The notes below the pieces were generated by a model. It searched no databases. It was not told the origin of the DNA and was given only the letters and a program-made list of their open reading frames with translations. From a virus, in IMG/VR virus record IMGVR_UViG_3300032293_001631, positions 1 through 64,000 of that record: a stretch of 64,000 nt of DNA; one strand, written 5' to 3'. This document shows positions 22,991-32,757 of this stretch, in pieces. The position numbers were made by a program, and so were the translations under genes. Position 1 is the first letter of the stretch. The number at the start of each line of letters is the position of its first letter.

Positions 22991-25555
22991 ATGGCAGATT
23001 ATTTTTCAGGGTTTGGAAGTTCTTTAGGAGATAAGGTTTTACCTACCGGTGATGCTTTAAAAAGAAAGGTAGACGGCCAGAGAGAAAATTGGTTAAGAGG
23101 AATATCCACAACTAAACACGGGAAAAAAGAAGATCCCACGTATTTACACTTCAGATTTATATTTGATTTTGGTGATACTTCACTAATAGACCCAGAAACA
23201 TTTTTACCACCATCTCCGCTTTTTAGAGCAGTATCTTCTGATAATCCTTTAGCAGAAGCTCAGTCTCTTAATAATCTGGATCCTAATGCACCTACACCTT
23301 CACAGATTATAGATGCTGCTCAAAGGGCTCAAGCTGGTAACTTTTACACCGACATGGATTTTTTCTACGGTAGTAAAATGGTAATAGACTCGAGGGTGCA
23401 AAACGGGGTTTTCCCTGTTAACGGACCTGTTGCATATATGGGAGCTCAGCAATTTTTAGCACAGAGATCTGTAAAAAGACAGCAGATGCTTAATTCTTTT
23501 AGGAAGGGGTTAAAATTTATAAATGAGAAATGTCCTTATTATTTTCAATCTCTTTCGGGGCTAGACCAATTATTAAAAGTAGACATTAAGAATTTCCATA
23601 AAGTAGCAGGAAAACCACAAAGAGCAGGGACACTAACAGTAGAGTGTCTAGAATCTATAGACATGAGAATTTTTGCTTTGTCTGATCTTTATAGAAAAGC
23701 AATATACGACTATACTTACCATAGAACAATGCTTCCTGAAAACCTTAGGAAGTTTAGGATGTGGGTAGTTATAACTGAGATAAGGAATATACAGTTAACC
23801 TATGGTATTAATGACGTTTTAAACCCTTTCTCTATTCCTTCAGTTGCTCAGGGAGCTAATTTCTTAGATAGTTTTAATAGTCAAACTGGACTATTAGACA
23901 ACACGGAAGGAATTTTACAAAAAACAACAGGAAGAGACGAGGATAAATTCGGATCCTATGAGTTAGGTCCATACGCTTTTATTTACCAACTAGATCAGTG
24001 TGAATTTGATTTCGACGATTCTTACCCATCTTTTTCTACCATAGATAATAAAGGGTTAAGTACACCAGTTAGCAACAAGTTTAAGATACATGTTGGTAGA
24101 GTAAGAGATCACAAGATACAATTTAATCAAATAGCGGACGTTATACAGAAAAACGATAATATAAAATCCATGGTTCTTTCCGATATCTGGGGTCCTAGAA
24201 CTGGCGATTATGCTGATTATGATTATTTTGGATCTGCTGGTATTGCTGAAGCTAATGCTACAGGAGCTAGTCAGTCTGCTGAATACTTTGCACAACTTGC
24301 TTCTAATTTTATAACTAATAGCGTTGCAGATCTTAAAGATCAAGGTGTTCAGATATTACAAGGTGCTCTTCTTGGGAATATCTATGGATTAGGAGGTATT
24401 AATCCTGGTACAGCATTAAGAAGTGTTCAATCTACAATTAACACTGTAAATAATTTTGTAAATAACGGAGTTCCAAATCCATTTGCAGACAACACTCCTC
24501 AAGGACAGGGATTAGGAGGTCCGGGGCAAAGACAGTATCCTTCTCTTAATGAAGATGCTTATACCGGAGTTCCGTCCAGCACACAGGAAAATTTAGGAAC
24601 TGCTTATAGCGGAACACCAGGTAATCCTGGTTCTTTAAATGAGGATGTATATTCAACTAACCCTGGAACATCACTAGGATTACCCGACAGGGAATATCCT
24701 ATACCAGGAGGGGATGAATATGCCAATGTTCCTGGATCCGATTCAGGAGTCCCTGGTAGGGTTTATCCATCGGTAGACGAGGATTTATATAACAATAATC
24801 CGGGGAGTGATCTTGGATTACCTGATAGACAATATCCTATAGTCGGAGGAGAGGATGAATACGATAATGTTCCTGGATCTGATTTAGGCGTGCCTAATAG
24901 GGTTTATCCAACAACGAGTGATGATATCTATAGCGGTAATCCTGGAGCTGAATTAGGTTTACCCGATAGACAGTATCCTCCTATATCTGAGGATCAATAT
25001 CCAGATCAACCGCAGATAGAGACGAACAACATTGGCTCGATCTATCCCGATTTGAGTAACGAGTATGATTCAATTAACACTAGGGAGTATGAGGACTCAA
25101 TTAAGGTTACAACTGATAATATAGGAGACGTCTATGAGGATAGAAATAACTTGTATACTGAGATAAATGAGACTGTATATAATAATACCTCATCCTTAGT
25201 GATTAATGAGCCTATAGGCGATGTTTACGAGGATAACAGTAACAGATATCCGCAGGTTAATGATAGTGTTTATGACACGGTAAACCCACCTAATAGTGAT
25301 TTCCTAGGAGAAGTTTATGAGAGATCAAAAAATACATATCCGCAGGTAAATGATGACCTATATCCTAATCAAAGATCAGTAAGCGGTAATATAAATGATG
25401 ATGTATATAAAAGAGTACCTGGATCGGATCTAGGAACACCTGGAAGAAATTACGAAGGAAATAATTCTAATGAATATTCTAAAATACCTCAGCAAATTAA
25501 TGTAAATAATATAGGAAGAGTTTATCCTAATAAACAAAATGAAAACAATCTGTAG
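22991..25555 (+). CDS. Tube/baseplate junction-like protein with long repeat tail
   Basis: An 854-residue protein. Residues 1-~380 are a structural domain: TYLHFRFIFDFGDTS, GAQQFLAQRSVKRQQMLNSF, LTVECLESIDMRIFALSDLY, MLPENLRKFRMWVVITEIRN and CEFDFDDSYPSFSTIDN. This resembles tube-cap or initiator-type proteins of large myoviruses. Residues ~515-854 are low-complexity tandem repeats (see the repeat entry) rich in Pro, Asp, Tyr, Gly and Asn. A likely role is the baseplate-tube junction, with the tail exposed or acting as a flexible tether. Family assignment is uncertain. Confidence 0.55.
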   Translation: MADYFSGFGSSLGDKVLPTGDALKRKVDGQRENWLRGISTTKHGKKEDPTYLHFRFIFDFGDTSLIDPETFLPPSPLFRAVSSDNPLAEAQSLNNLDPNAPTPSQIIDAAQRAQAGNFYTDMDFFYGSKMVIDSRVQNGVFPVNGPVAYMGAQQFLAQRSVKRQQMLNSFRKGLKFINEKCPYYFQSLSGLDQLLKVDIKNFHKVAGKPQRAGTLTVECLESIDMRIFALSDLYRKAIYDYTYHRTMLPENLRKFRMWVVITEIRNIQLTYGINDVLNPFSIPSVAQGANFLDSFNSQTGLLDNTEGILQKTTGRDEDKFGSYELGPYAFIYQLDQCEFDFDDSYPSFSTIDNKGLSTPVSNKFKIHVGRVRDHKIQFNQIADVIQKNDNIKSMVLSDIWGPRTGDYADYDYFGSAGIAEANATGASQSAEYFAQLASNFITNSVADLKDQGVQILQGALLGNIYGLGGINPGTALRSVQSTINTVNNFVNNGVPNPFADNTPQGQGLGGPGQRQYPSLNEDAYTGVPSSTQENLGTAYSGTPGNPGSLNEDVYSTNPGTSLGLPDREYPIPGGDEYANVPGSDSGVPGRVYPSVDEDLYNNNPGSDLGLPDRQYPIVGGEDEYDNVPGSDLGVPNRVYPTTSDDIYSGNPGAELGLPDRQYPPISEDQYPDQPQIETNNIGSIYPDLSNEYDSINTREYEDSIKVTTDNIGDVYEDRNNLYTEINETVYNNTSSLVINEPIGDVYEDNSNRYPQVNDSVYDTVNPPNSDFLGEVYERSKNTYPQVNDDLYPNQRSVSGNINDDVYKRVPGSDLGTPGRNYEGNNSNEYSKIPQQINVNNIGRVYPNKQNENNL
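24536..25545. repeat. Degenerate tandem peptide repeats in the 22991 gene
   Basis: Two interleaved peptide units. Unit A has PGSDLGLPDRQYP or PGSDLGVPNRVYP followed by a DEY or DDxY tail and recurs about every 20 residues (about seven copies from residue ~515). Unit B (NxIGxVYxDxxNxYPxVNDxVY) recurs from about residue 675 to the end. Variable DNA but conserved peptide implies selection on the protein, not on DNA structure. Confidence 0.75.
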
Positions 25556-25560
25556 TATTT

Positions 25561-25569
25561 GTATATAAT
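25561..25569 (+). promoter_or_regulatory. Candidate late promoter element of the spike gene
   Basis: GTATATAAT ends 5 nt before the ATG at 25575 in an 19-bp gap. The core TATATAAT is the same as at 18829. Confidence 0.4.
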
Positions 25570-25574
25570 TTAAA

Positions 25575-26489
25575 ATGGGATTAGTAGACAGAAATAAATT
25601 AGAAAAGCCTAATATAGAGATATCTCACTATTTGGGTGTTGTTGTAGACAATAAAGATCCAGAGTTTAAATGTAGGGCTAAGATAAGAGTTTTTGGAGTT
25701 TTTGATGAACTACTCGACGAGGATCTTCCTTGGGCACATCAAAGATTCGAGCAGAGCTATGGATTAGGAGGAGGATCCGGGAGAATGTCTGTTCCTAAAC
25801 TTGGTTCTGTTGTTCATGTGCAATTTAACAATGGTAACTATTATAGTCCTGAGTATAAGGCAGTCCAGGAATTGGCACCCGACTTGGTTGAAGAGATAAG
25901 AGCTAGTTATGATGGATCACATTCTTTGATATACGATGGTATAGAAAGATTGAAAATGTATTATACTGTAGAGAAGGGATTAGTTATTGATCTTAAAGAA
26001 TCAAAAATCATAATACGAAACGACAACTCTATACTTATAACACATGCTGATGATACTGCTTCAATAGAATTAAAAGGTGGAAAGATAACAAAGTATGCTG
26101 ACCAGGAGATAGAAAATACTGCTATAACTAGGATCAAGCACAGTTCAGAAGAAGTTTGGATGGATGGTAAAACAACGAATCTAGGACACTCTCCGCTTTT
26201 TTCTGCTGTTTGTGCAGAGCCTTTATTTGATTTTCTAAAAAAATTAGCTATATCAGTCGATGCTAAAATGCCAGCAACACCTGGTGTTAATTCGACATTA
26301 GCTTCTAGTTTTGAGCAATTAGCAACAAGTCAAACCGTTAGGGTAACTAGGGAAAATGCTCCAGACTTTCCAGTAGTCCCTGCTACTGCTGATTCCCCTG
26401 TTGGTATACCTAATACTGGTACATCAGGAACTTCTGGTACATCAGGTACGTCTGGAACATCAGGAACTAGCGGAATAACAGCAGTCTAA
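25575..26489 (+). CDS. Baseplate spike protein (gp5/VgrG-like OB-fold, no lysozyme)
   Basis: A 304-residue protein. ISHYLGVVVDNKDPEFKCRA (about 16-35), VFGVFDELLDEDLPWAH, LGGGSGRMSVPKLGSVVHVQF and NYYSPEYKAV form the OB-fold of gp5/gpV spike proteins. A beta-prism-like stretch follows (MYYTVEKGLVIDLKESKIII, ELKGGKITKYADQEIENTA). The T4 lysozyme insert is absent. The C-terminus has a GTSGTSGTSG tract (DNA 26414-26472). It forms the central piercing spike below the hub. Spike tips often end in Gly-rich or PAAR-associated sequence; no PAAR motif is seen here. Confidence 0.8.
   Translation: MGLVDRNKLEKPNIEISHYLGVVVDNKDPEFKCRAKIRVFGVFDELLDEDLPWAHQRFEQSYGLGGGSGRMSVPKLGSVVHVQFNNGNYYSPEYKAVQELAPDLVEEIRASYDGSHSLIYDGIERLKMYYTVEKGLVIDLKESKIIIRNDNSILITHADDTASIELKGGKITKYADQEIENTAITRIKHSSEEVWMDGKTTNLGHSPLFSAVCAEPLFDFLKKLAISVDAKMPATPGVNSTLASSFEQLATSQTVRVTRENAPDFPVVPATADSPVGIPNTGTSGTSGTSGTSGTSGTSGITAV
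26414..26472. repeat. GTS peptide repeat tract
   Basis: Imperfect 9-nt repeats (ggtacatca / ggaacttct) encode six consecutive Gly-Thr-Ser units near the C-terminus of the spike protein. Synonymous changes between copies point to selection on the peptide. Confidence 0.8.
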
Positions 26490-26490
26490 T

Positions 26491-29400
26491 ATGGAAAGTA
26501 TAGAATCTAGAATAGACAGCTTACTCGGTAAGGATTTTGCTAATATGTCTGCTGACGAGATATTAAATACGATATCTGGCGGACAGAATTTTAATATACC
26601 TTACGAGGATCTTCAGTCTAAAGAGGGATTCGAGAAAGAGTTAAATAAAACTCAAAAAGAAGTAGACGGAGTAATAAAGAGCTTAAATCCTCAAAAACCC
26701 CCTATACCACTAAAGGATATTGAAGATTTAGCTTGTAACTATGAGGGAGATGATCTATACAGTAGAATAATATTAGAAACTATAAGGAGAGATGATAAGA
26801 AATTATATGCTAATCTTATAAATTCCGCTGAATATAAAAATAATTTACCAATATCCGAGACGGATCTTGGTGTTGAAGTAAAAGGGGTAGATCTAGGATT
26901 TTCTAAAAAAATACCATCTGAGGGAATAACAAAATACCTTAAAAGAAAAAATCCTGGATTTTTAGAAAAAATAAACGAAAAAATATTCGATAACCTAGAC
27001 CCTCTGATTTTAGGAAAGCCTTCAAATTCTGGATCTAGAAAAAAAAGAAAACTAAATATACTAGGATTTGAGATACCACTTGAATTCATAATGAACGGTA
27101 CACAAATAGTACACGTAAAAATAGGAGGCGATGAAATAAATTTAGATCGTGCATTAGAAAAAATAAACGGTCTCTTAAAAAAACAGAATGAGAATTCTAA
27201 GCCTTGTGATTTTGATGGTATAGATGTAAATACATCATCTGAAAGAATAGATGGCTTCGATGCTAATTTTTTTCCTGATGGAGACGATCCTATAGTTGAT
27301 GACGAGTGTTTACCTGGTATTCCAGAAGATCCTATAACAGGAGATCCTATATTAACCAAGGGAAATTTTGATGAATCGTTAGAAGATTTCTGTGATCCGC
27401 CTATTTATGAATTTAAAAGAGATGAGGTACCAGATCCTGAACCACCTCAAGTTGATGTTGATTCAATAGATGCTTGTCTATCTTCTGCACTTGACAAAAG
27501 CAAAAAACTGGAAGATGATATTAAACTTCTAGCTAGATGGCAAATGATAGAGATGAGTCTACAAGAAATACTTTATCATTATGAGCCAATATATGAATAT
27601 CAAAAATCTTTATCTGAAAATTGGAGGGATAGAATCACAGTAAACAGCGGAGGCGATCCTTCAAATTTTGATATAGGTATTCAGATATTGACATATAGAG
27701 ATGAGATAGAAAGATATAACCAGGAGCTTACTGACCAGGAGGAAAAATATAATAATGATAAGGACCTATTTCTAAAAGAGAATGAAATATTTACCGAGGA
27801 TCTTTTTCTTTTAAATGTTTATGATACAGAACTAAGTTCTATTGGGGTTGAAGAATTATTTAACAACCAGATAAATGCTAATAAATCTCCTATAACTTAT
27901 GAAAGCTCTACAGATTCATGGCCTATAGCGGAGGGTGTTTCTAAATTTTTATCTAATGCTGAGAGTATTAGAGATATTATGATAGAAAAGAATTTTATAG
28001 GTATAATAGAAACTAAAATAAGTGATACACAGGCTTTATTAGATGCTTCGATACAGACTCTATCTGAAAGGTTACAAAAACAAGTCACAGTTAGCGACGT
28101 TGAAAAATCTTTTATCCCATCTAGTACTACTACATCGGATCTCTATGGACAGGGTAATGAGTCTTTAGAGATAAATGCTAGAGTTTTTAAAAGCCCCGCG
28201 CAACTTCTCTTAACTACTTCTTCATACACATATGATTCATATGGATATGATTTTTTAGAAGCTCTTAAGGAATTTTCAGTTAGATATACAACAAACTTTA
28301 ATAAGTCACTGAGCGAGTTAGAATTTAAGTTATCCTTGGCTACGGACTACGGATTCCCTTTACCTTACAAGAAAGTAAAGAAACCATCCAAGATAACATT
28401 TACTGGAAAAAGCACTGGTCCTTTGGGAGATGTTAATATACCAGACGAGGAAAAGATAAAAATAGGAAACGAATATGCAAATAACGGAGGACTTTTAAGT
28501 GATGAATCCGCGGACTATTTAGAATCTTACCAGTTTATAAAAATAGATAACATAAGAACTGGATTTCCCGATGTAGCTAAATTTTATGATTTTATAGATA
28601 AGATAGTAAATACAAACAGATCTAAAGAAAACATAATAGAAGACATAGTAGAAGATAGAGGAATACTATACGGTCAGCTCATAGAGAAATCTGCTTCGCC
28701 ATGGCTTTTCTTTACTCCTGAAGAAAGGGGAGACAACGATGCTAGAGATCCTTCTAAAAGCAGGCCATCTAGTTTTACAGCGGACGGGGAACCAACTCCG
28801 GTATTTACTGAATTTTATAGCAACTTTAAAACTAAATGGAACGAGAAGTACATTTTAAATAAAGAGACTTATATTAATCCAGCCATAGAGGATTTAAAAG
28901 AAAAAGCTAGAAAGGCTGGTGAAGGATTAGGAAAAACACTACCCACCTCGGATGTTATCGGTATAAGAATATTTGAAAATTATACTGACGTAAAAAAGAA
29001 ATACGACCAGATAAAAGAAACTATCTTGCTCGCATCTCAGAAGATCAACGAGCTTAATGAATCTCTAAAACCAGAAAACGTAGAGAAAAGATTTAGTGAT
29101 ATTAAATGCGCTGGTGCCCAATCTCCTCCAGACGAGGACGATAAAGAAAATTGTCCTCCCGTTTGTTGTGGAGAGCCTGGATCTGATTTTAAAACCGGTA
29201 ACTATCTGCTTTCTTCTCCACCGAGTTCAGATTGTCCGACTATGTTTCAAAGATGCTGGTGGAAGCAATTTTCTAAAGACCTCACTAAAGTTGGGTTGCT
29301 ACCATATCCAAATGGACTCCCACCAATTGAGGATCCTAAGTATTTTTTAACACCTGGACCTTCGGTTAGGTTGGGATTAAAATATTGGCCGGTGGGATAT

Positions 29401-31587
29401 CTACCACCTTCTTTTATTCCTATTCCTGTACCTAATCCGATAGATGGTAATCCGTACATAAGAATACCTCTTCCTATGATATGGACTATAGTTCCTCCTA
29501 TATTAATACCTTTACCTTTCAATTTGGGAATGTTAGTTATATTCATTCCATTTATAGGAGGGTTTATGCCAACTCCTTTAGTTTATCTGAAAGAGTTTGT
29601 CACGGGTAGTTCTTTATTTCTTACTGGACTTAGAGGACCAAGATTTATACCTAGGAAATCCGATCCGTCTGTTAAAGATCCATTTGAAAAAATTAAACAG
29701 GCTCTATCTTTTGGTATTCCTGATAAATTAATTCCACTTCCTGGATTTGGCTTGGATGATCTAGATTCTCCGTCTAGAGTATTGAGCGATATTAGAAGTA
29801 ATTTGACTAAGATATTTGATTCTGTTCCACCACCGGGTAATGTCCAACAAATAAGGGATATACAAGAAAAGGAGAGGGAGTTAAAAAGAAAGATAAGAGA
29901 AAAAGAGAAGGATTATAAGAGTAAAAGTGCACTTCTAGATTTACCAGCACCAGATCTTTCAGCTGAAGAAGAGCAACTAAAAATATTACTGGGACAAAGG
30001 AAGGAAGCTTTAAAATCTACCATAAAGGATTATCTCAAAGTAAGTATACCTGATCCTAAATCAATATATTTCCCAAAAGATAAAGATAAGCTAAAAATAG
30101 ACATACCAGGGATAATAAAATCCTTGAGGATACTAAAAGAAATGAGAGCTAGTTTAGTACCTATAGATTGTCCTAGCTTTGTGAATTTTAAGGATGAAAT
30201 GAGGGAGGTTTTAAAACTAATGAAAATAGTTTGTCCTCCGATATACCTGGATGAAAATCTAGGAGTAGCTAATTCTAGTAAGATATTTTTAAGAATTAGA
30301 AAAGACCCTAGGTTAATGACTGATGATGAATTCAGATCACTAGTAAAAGGGATAAGGGGATCTTCGATGGTGATAGCCAAAGTTATACTTTGGGGTAACA
30401 GATTCTCCGTAATAAAGAAAGTTAGAGACGGAGCATTCTCTTTAGTTGAAAGAAGTGAATTTGAAGGAGTTTTTAAATTTCCAGAAATAAAGATAACAAA
30501 CTTAGCTCCTAGAGCACTTAAATTTTTCAGAAAGAAAAATCCTATTATAGAAGCTATGAAGTTTCGTATAATGGAGGGATTACTAAATATAGAATATACG
30601 AGGGAGGATTTTTCAAGATATGTTAGATATGACGGTGAAGATCCTATACTAGTTATAAGAGTTAAGGATTTAAAGAGGTTGGTGTCTAAAAAGATTGGAT
30701 TAAGTAGGATTGGTCCTTTTGATCCTGTCAGACCCTTAGATCAAGAAGATCCGTTAATATCTAATTTCCCTTTTCCTAAAGGACCTTTATCATGTCTTAG
30801 CTCTTTGAATGGCGGATTCGGTAATGCGGTTGCAGCTTTTGAATTACCTACAGTTTTTCCACCTAAGCAGGATCAAGTTGCTCAAATTCCAGGATTAGGA
30901 GGGATTGTACAAGTTACTATACCTGGATCTGTCGTAAAGAACTTTTTAATAAGTACTCTGGATAAATCATTAGATGCTGGAGCTCTCGAAAAAATATTCC
31001 CAGAAATATCGGATATAAATTCACCCAAGTTTTTGAACATAGAGCCTTCTGATATACAGAAGATAGCTAAGAATCTGGTTACAGATTTAATAAAGCCAGA
31101 ATCAAAGGATATACCTGCATTTTTAAATGTTCTAAAGATACCAGTGATTCCTAAATCTAGACCTACTGATATAATAGAGCAGGCGTTAATAGGAATGGGA
31201 GCTCCACCTCCTGCTAGAATCGTTTACAGTCTTTTCTGGCAATACTTCAAGAGTCTACCAAAAACGCCATTATCAGATATATTGGTGTTACCTAAAGTGA
31301 CTGCTTCCGCAGAGTTGCTTTCTAAAATACCTTGGCCTCTTGCTGTGCTAATAGGAAGGGATATATTAAATATAATCAACCCGATATCTATGAACGACGA
31401 CCATCCTGTTTGGAGAAGAATGAGCTTAAAGAATACATACTATGTGGTTTATTTAGACGAATTCTTAAGAAGCGCTGCTGATGTATCGGGATTATTCAAG
31501 TTTTTCCTCGGATCAGCAGATCCAGTATACCCTATACCGGAGCTTCCTTCCGAATTAAAAAAAGCGACCAATATAAAAAAATATTAA
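26491..31587 (+). CDS. Large 1698-residue baseplate-region protein
   Basis: The first ~220 residues are charged (SIESRIDSLLGKDFANMS). About 330-560 is coiled-coil-like (DKSKKLEDDIKLLARWQMIE). A Cys-rich segment lies near 870-885 (DIKCAGAQ..ENCPPVCCGE), then a Pro-rich hydrophobic stretch at about 970-1045 (YWPVGYLPPSFIPIPVP, PPILIPLPFNLG, IFIPFIGGFMPTPL). Another coiled coil lies at ~1120-1180, followed by repeated Pro and Lys-rich alpha/beta blocks. No known family. It lies between the spike and a triple S1 protein, inside the baseplate module, so a structural or injection role is likely. The two coiled coils and its length also leave open a tape-measure-like function. Confidence 0.6.
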   Translation: MESIESRIDSLLGKDFANMSADEILNTISGGQNFNIPYEDLQSKEGFEKELNKTQKEVDGVIKSLNPQKPPIPLKDIEDLACNYEGDDLYSRIILETIRRDDKKLYANLINSAEYKNNLPISETDLGVEVKGVDLGFSKKIPSEGITKYLKRKNPGFLEKINEKIFDNLDPLILGKPSNSGSRKKRKLNILGFEIPLEFIMNGTQIVHVKIGGDEINLDRALEKINGLLKKQNENSKPCDFDGIDVNTSSERIDGFDANFFPDGDDPIVDDECLPGIPEDPITGDPILTKGNFDESLEDFCDPPIYEFKRDEVPDPEPPQVDVDSIDACLSSALDKSKKLEDDIKLLARWQMIEMSLQEILYHYEPIYEYQKSLSENWRDRITVNSGGDPSNFDIGIQILTYRDEIERYNQELTDQEEKYNNDKDLFLKENEIFTEDLFLLNVYDTELSSIGVEELFNNQINANKSPITYESSTDSWPIAEGVSKFLSNAESIRDIMIEKNFIGIIETKISDTQALLDASIQTLSERLQKQVTVSDVEKSFIPSSTTTSDLYGQGNESLEINARVFKSPAQLLLTTSSYTYDSYGYDFLEALKEFSVRYTTNFNKSLSELEFKLSLATDYGFPLPYKKVKKPSKITFTGKSTGPLGDVNIPDEEKIKIGNEYANNGGLLSDESADYLESYQFIKIDNIRTGFPDVAKFYDFIDKIVNTNRSKENIIEDIVEDRGILYGQLIEKSASPWLFFTPEERGDNDARDPSKSRPSSFTADGEPTPVFTEFYSNFKTKWNEKYILNKETYINPAIEDLKEKARKAGEGLGKTLPTSDVIGIRIFENYTDVKKKYDQIKETILLASQKINELNESLKPENVEKRFSDIKCAGAQSPPDEDDKENCPPVCCGEPGSDFKTGNYLLSSPPSSDCPTMFQRCWWKQFSKDLTKVGLLPYPNGLPPIEDPKYFLTPGPSVRLGLKYWPVGYLPPSFIPIPVPNPIDGNPYIRIPLPMIWTIVPPILIPLPFNLGMLVIFIPFIGGFMPTPLVYLKEFVTGSSLFLTGLRGPRFIPRKSDPSVKDPFEKIKQALSFGIPDKLIPLPGFGLDDLDSPSRVLSDIRSNLTKIFDSVPPPGNVQQIRDIQEKERELKRKIREKEKDYKSKSALLDLPAPDLSAEEEQLKILLGQRKEALKSTIKDYLKVSIPDPKSIYFPKDKDKLKIDIPGIIKSLRILKEMRASLVPIDCPSFVNFKDEMREVLKLMKIVCPPIYLDENLGVANSSKIFLRIRKDPRLMTDDEFRSLVKGIRGSSMVIAKVILWGNRFSVIKKVRDGAFSLVERSEFEGVFKFPEIKITNLAPRALKFFRKKNPIIEAMKFRIMEGLLNIEYTREDFSRYVRYDGEDPILVIRVKDLKRLVSKKIGLSRIGPFDPVRPLDQEDPLISNFPFPKGPLSCLSSLNGGFGNAVAAFELPTVFPPKQDQVAQIPGLGGIVQVTIPGSVVKNFLISTLDKSLDAGALEKIFPEISDINSPKFLNIEPSDIQKIAKNLVTDLIKPESKDIPAFLNVLKIPVIPKSRPTDIIEQALIGMGAPPPARIVYSLFWQYFKSLPKTPLSDILVLPKVTASAELLSKIPWPLAVLIGRDILNIINPISMNDDHPVWRRMSLKNTYYVVYLDEFLRSAADVSGLFKFFLGSADPVYPIPELPSELKKATNIKKY

Positions 31588-31643
31588 TTTCTTGGAAATT
31601 TTAATCCAATTTTATACTAGAAAACAATACAAACCCAAATAAT

Positions 31644-32753
31644 ATGAAAAGCAAAAATTTTAGTTGTTTCGAGTACGAAGTTACTGAAAGAGAAAGATTA
31701 CAATCAATGTATGACGGAACATTTCCTGAGGATGTTAGAAATATCTCAGGAAAAGATATACAAAATAATACCTCAGAGAGGATTGTTATTACGTCTGTAG
31801 ACGACGAAAAAGGTGTTGCCTTAGGTGAAACATCTTTTGGACAAACTATCATAATAGACACAAAGAAAGAGGAGAAAAACATGAGGAAGCTAGGATATCC
31901 ATCTATGGAGATATCTAGTGGACAGGTACTCGATGTTGTGATCCATAAAGATTCTGGAGGATCGTTCAACGGATCGGTTTCTGCCGGATACGAAAAAGCA
32001 CTTAAGAAGGAGCTACATAGATCTATCAAGGACGAGGATTGCGCATTTAAAGTTAGAGTGAAGAATGTTTGTAACGGAGGATTCATGGTGGATCTTTCTG
32101 GAATAGAATGTTTCCTACCTGGTAGCTTAGCAGCTGCAAATAGAATAATGAACTTCGCTGATTATGTAGGCAAAGAATTAAACGTTATGGTTGAGGTCTA
32201 TGACCAGAAAAGAGATATCTTCGTAGTTTCATTTAAAAAATACCTAAGGAAGATCATCGACAGAGAGGTTCAAAATCTATCGTTCTCTAGCAAGTATGAA
32301 GGGGTCGTTACTGGAGCTTCTAACGGAGGAGTTTTTGTTGAATGGGACGAGATCTATACAGGAATAATTCCTATGGACGACTCAAACAGAGAAACTCTTT
32401 CTTCTTATAGTGCTGGTGATGTTGTAGAATTTTATATCTTAGATATAAAGAATCCACAAAGAATATCCTTGTCTGTTACTCAGCCTAGCGAGAAAATGAA
32501 AAATATCCAAGAAATGAAGGATACTTCGTCTGAAGTTTTAGGGGAAAATACCGATTTGAAAATATATAAAGGAGAGATTACTAAAATTAAAACCTTCGGT
32601 GTTTTTGTTAAAATGGAAAACGGATTAACTGGACTTATCGAAAAAGAAAGATTAGTAAACTCTATTAAAGAATATGAGGTTGGAAAATCGGTTGATTTTT
32701 CTATCTTGAGTGTAGATAGTTCTACTCTCAAAATACAATTAATAGAGAAATAA
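31644..32753 (+). CDS. Triple S1-domain RNA-binding protein
   Basis: A 369-residue protein with three S1-type OB folds at about 132-200 (FKVRVKNVCNGGFMVDLSGI), 216-282 (YEGVVTGASNGGVFVEWDEI) and 307-369 (YKGEITKIKTFGVFVKMENG). Each has the GxV......GG(F/V) (M/F)V....  G pattern. S1 domains bind single-stranded RNA and occur in ribosomal protein S1. A free-standing S1 array in a phage late region is unusual. It may help translation of the leader-poor phage mRNAs, or regulate them, which is inferred. The N-terminal ~120 residues may hold a degenerate fourth domain. Confidence 0.8.
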   Translation: MKSKNFSCFEYEVTERERLQSMYDGTFPEDVRNISGKDIQNNTSERIVITSVDDEKGVALGETSFGQTIIIDTKKEEKNMRKLGYPSMEISSGQVLDVVIHKDSGGSFNGSVSAGYEKALKKELHRSIKDEDCAFKVRVKNVCNGGFMVDLSGIECFLPGSLAAANRIMNFADYVGKELNVMVEVYDQKRDIFVVSFKKYLRKIIDREVQNLSFSSKYEGVVTGASNGGVFVEWDEIYTGIIPMDDSNRETLSSYSAGDVVEFYILDIKNPQRISLSVTQPSEKMKNIQEMKDTSSEVLGENTDLKIYKGEITKIKTFGVFVKMENGLTGLIEKERLVNSIKEYEVGKSVDFSILSVDSSTLKIQLIEK

Positions 32754-32757
32754 AAAA

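Noticed and set aside
24536-25545. Repeat region that could look like a CRISPR or satellite array
   Set aside because: Period is irregular, units are in frame and degenerate at the DNA level, and they encode a continuous peptide; no identical direct repeats with unique spacers.
26491-31587. Tape-measure protein
   Set aside because: Long with coiled coils, but it has Cys- and Pro-rich parts and a charged start, and does not show the regular hydrophobic repeats of tape measures; left as unknown baseplate-region protein.
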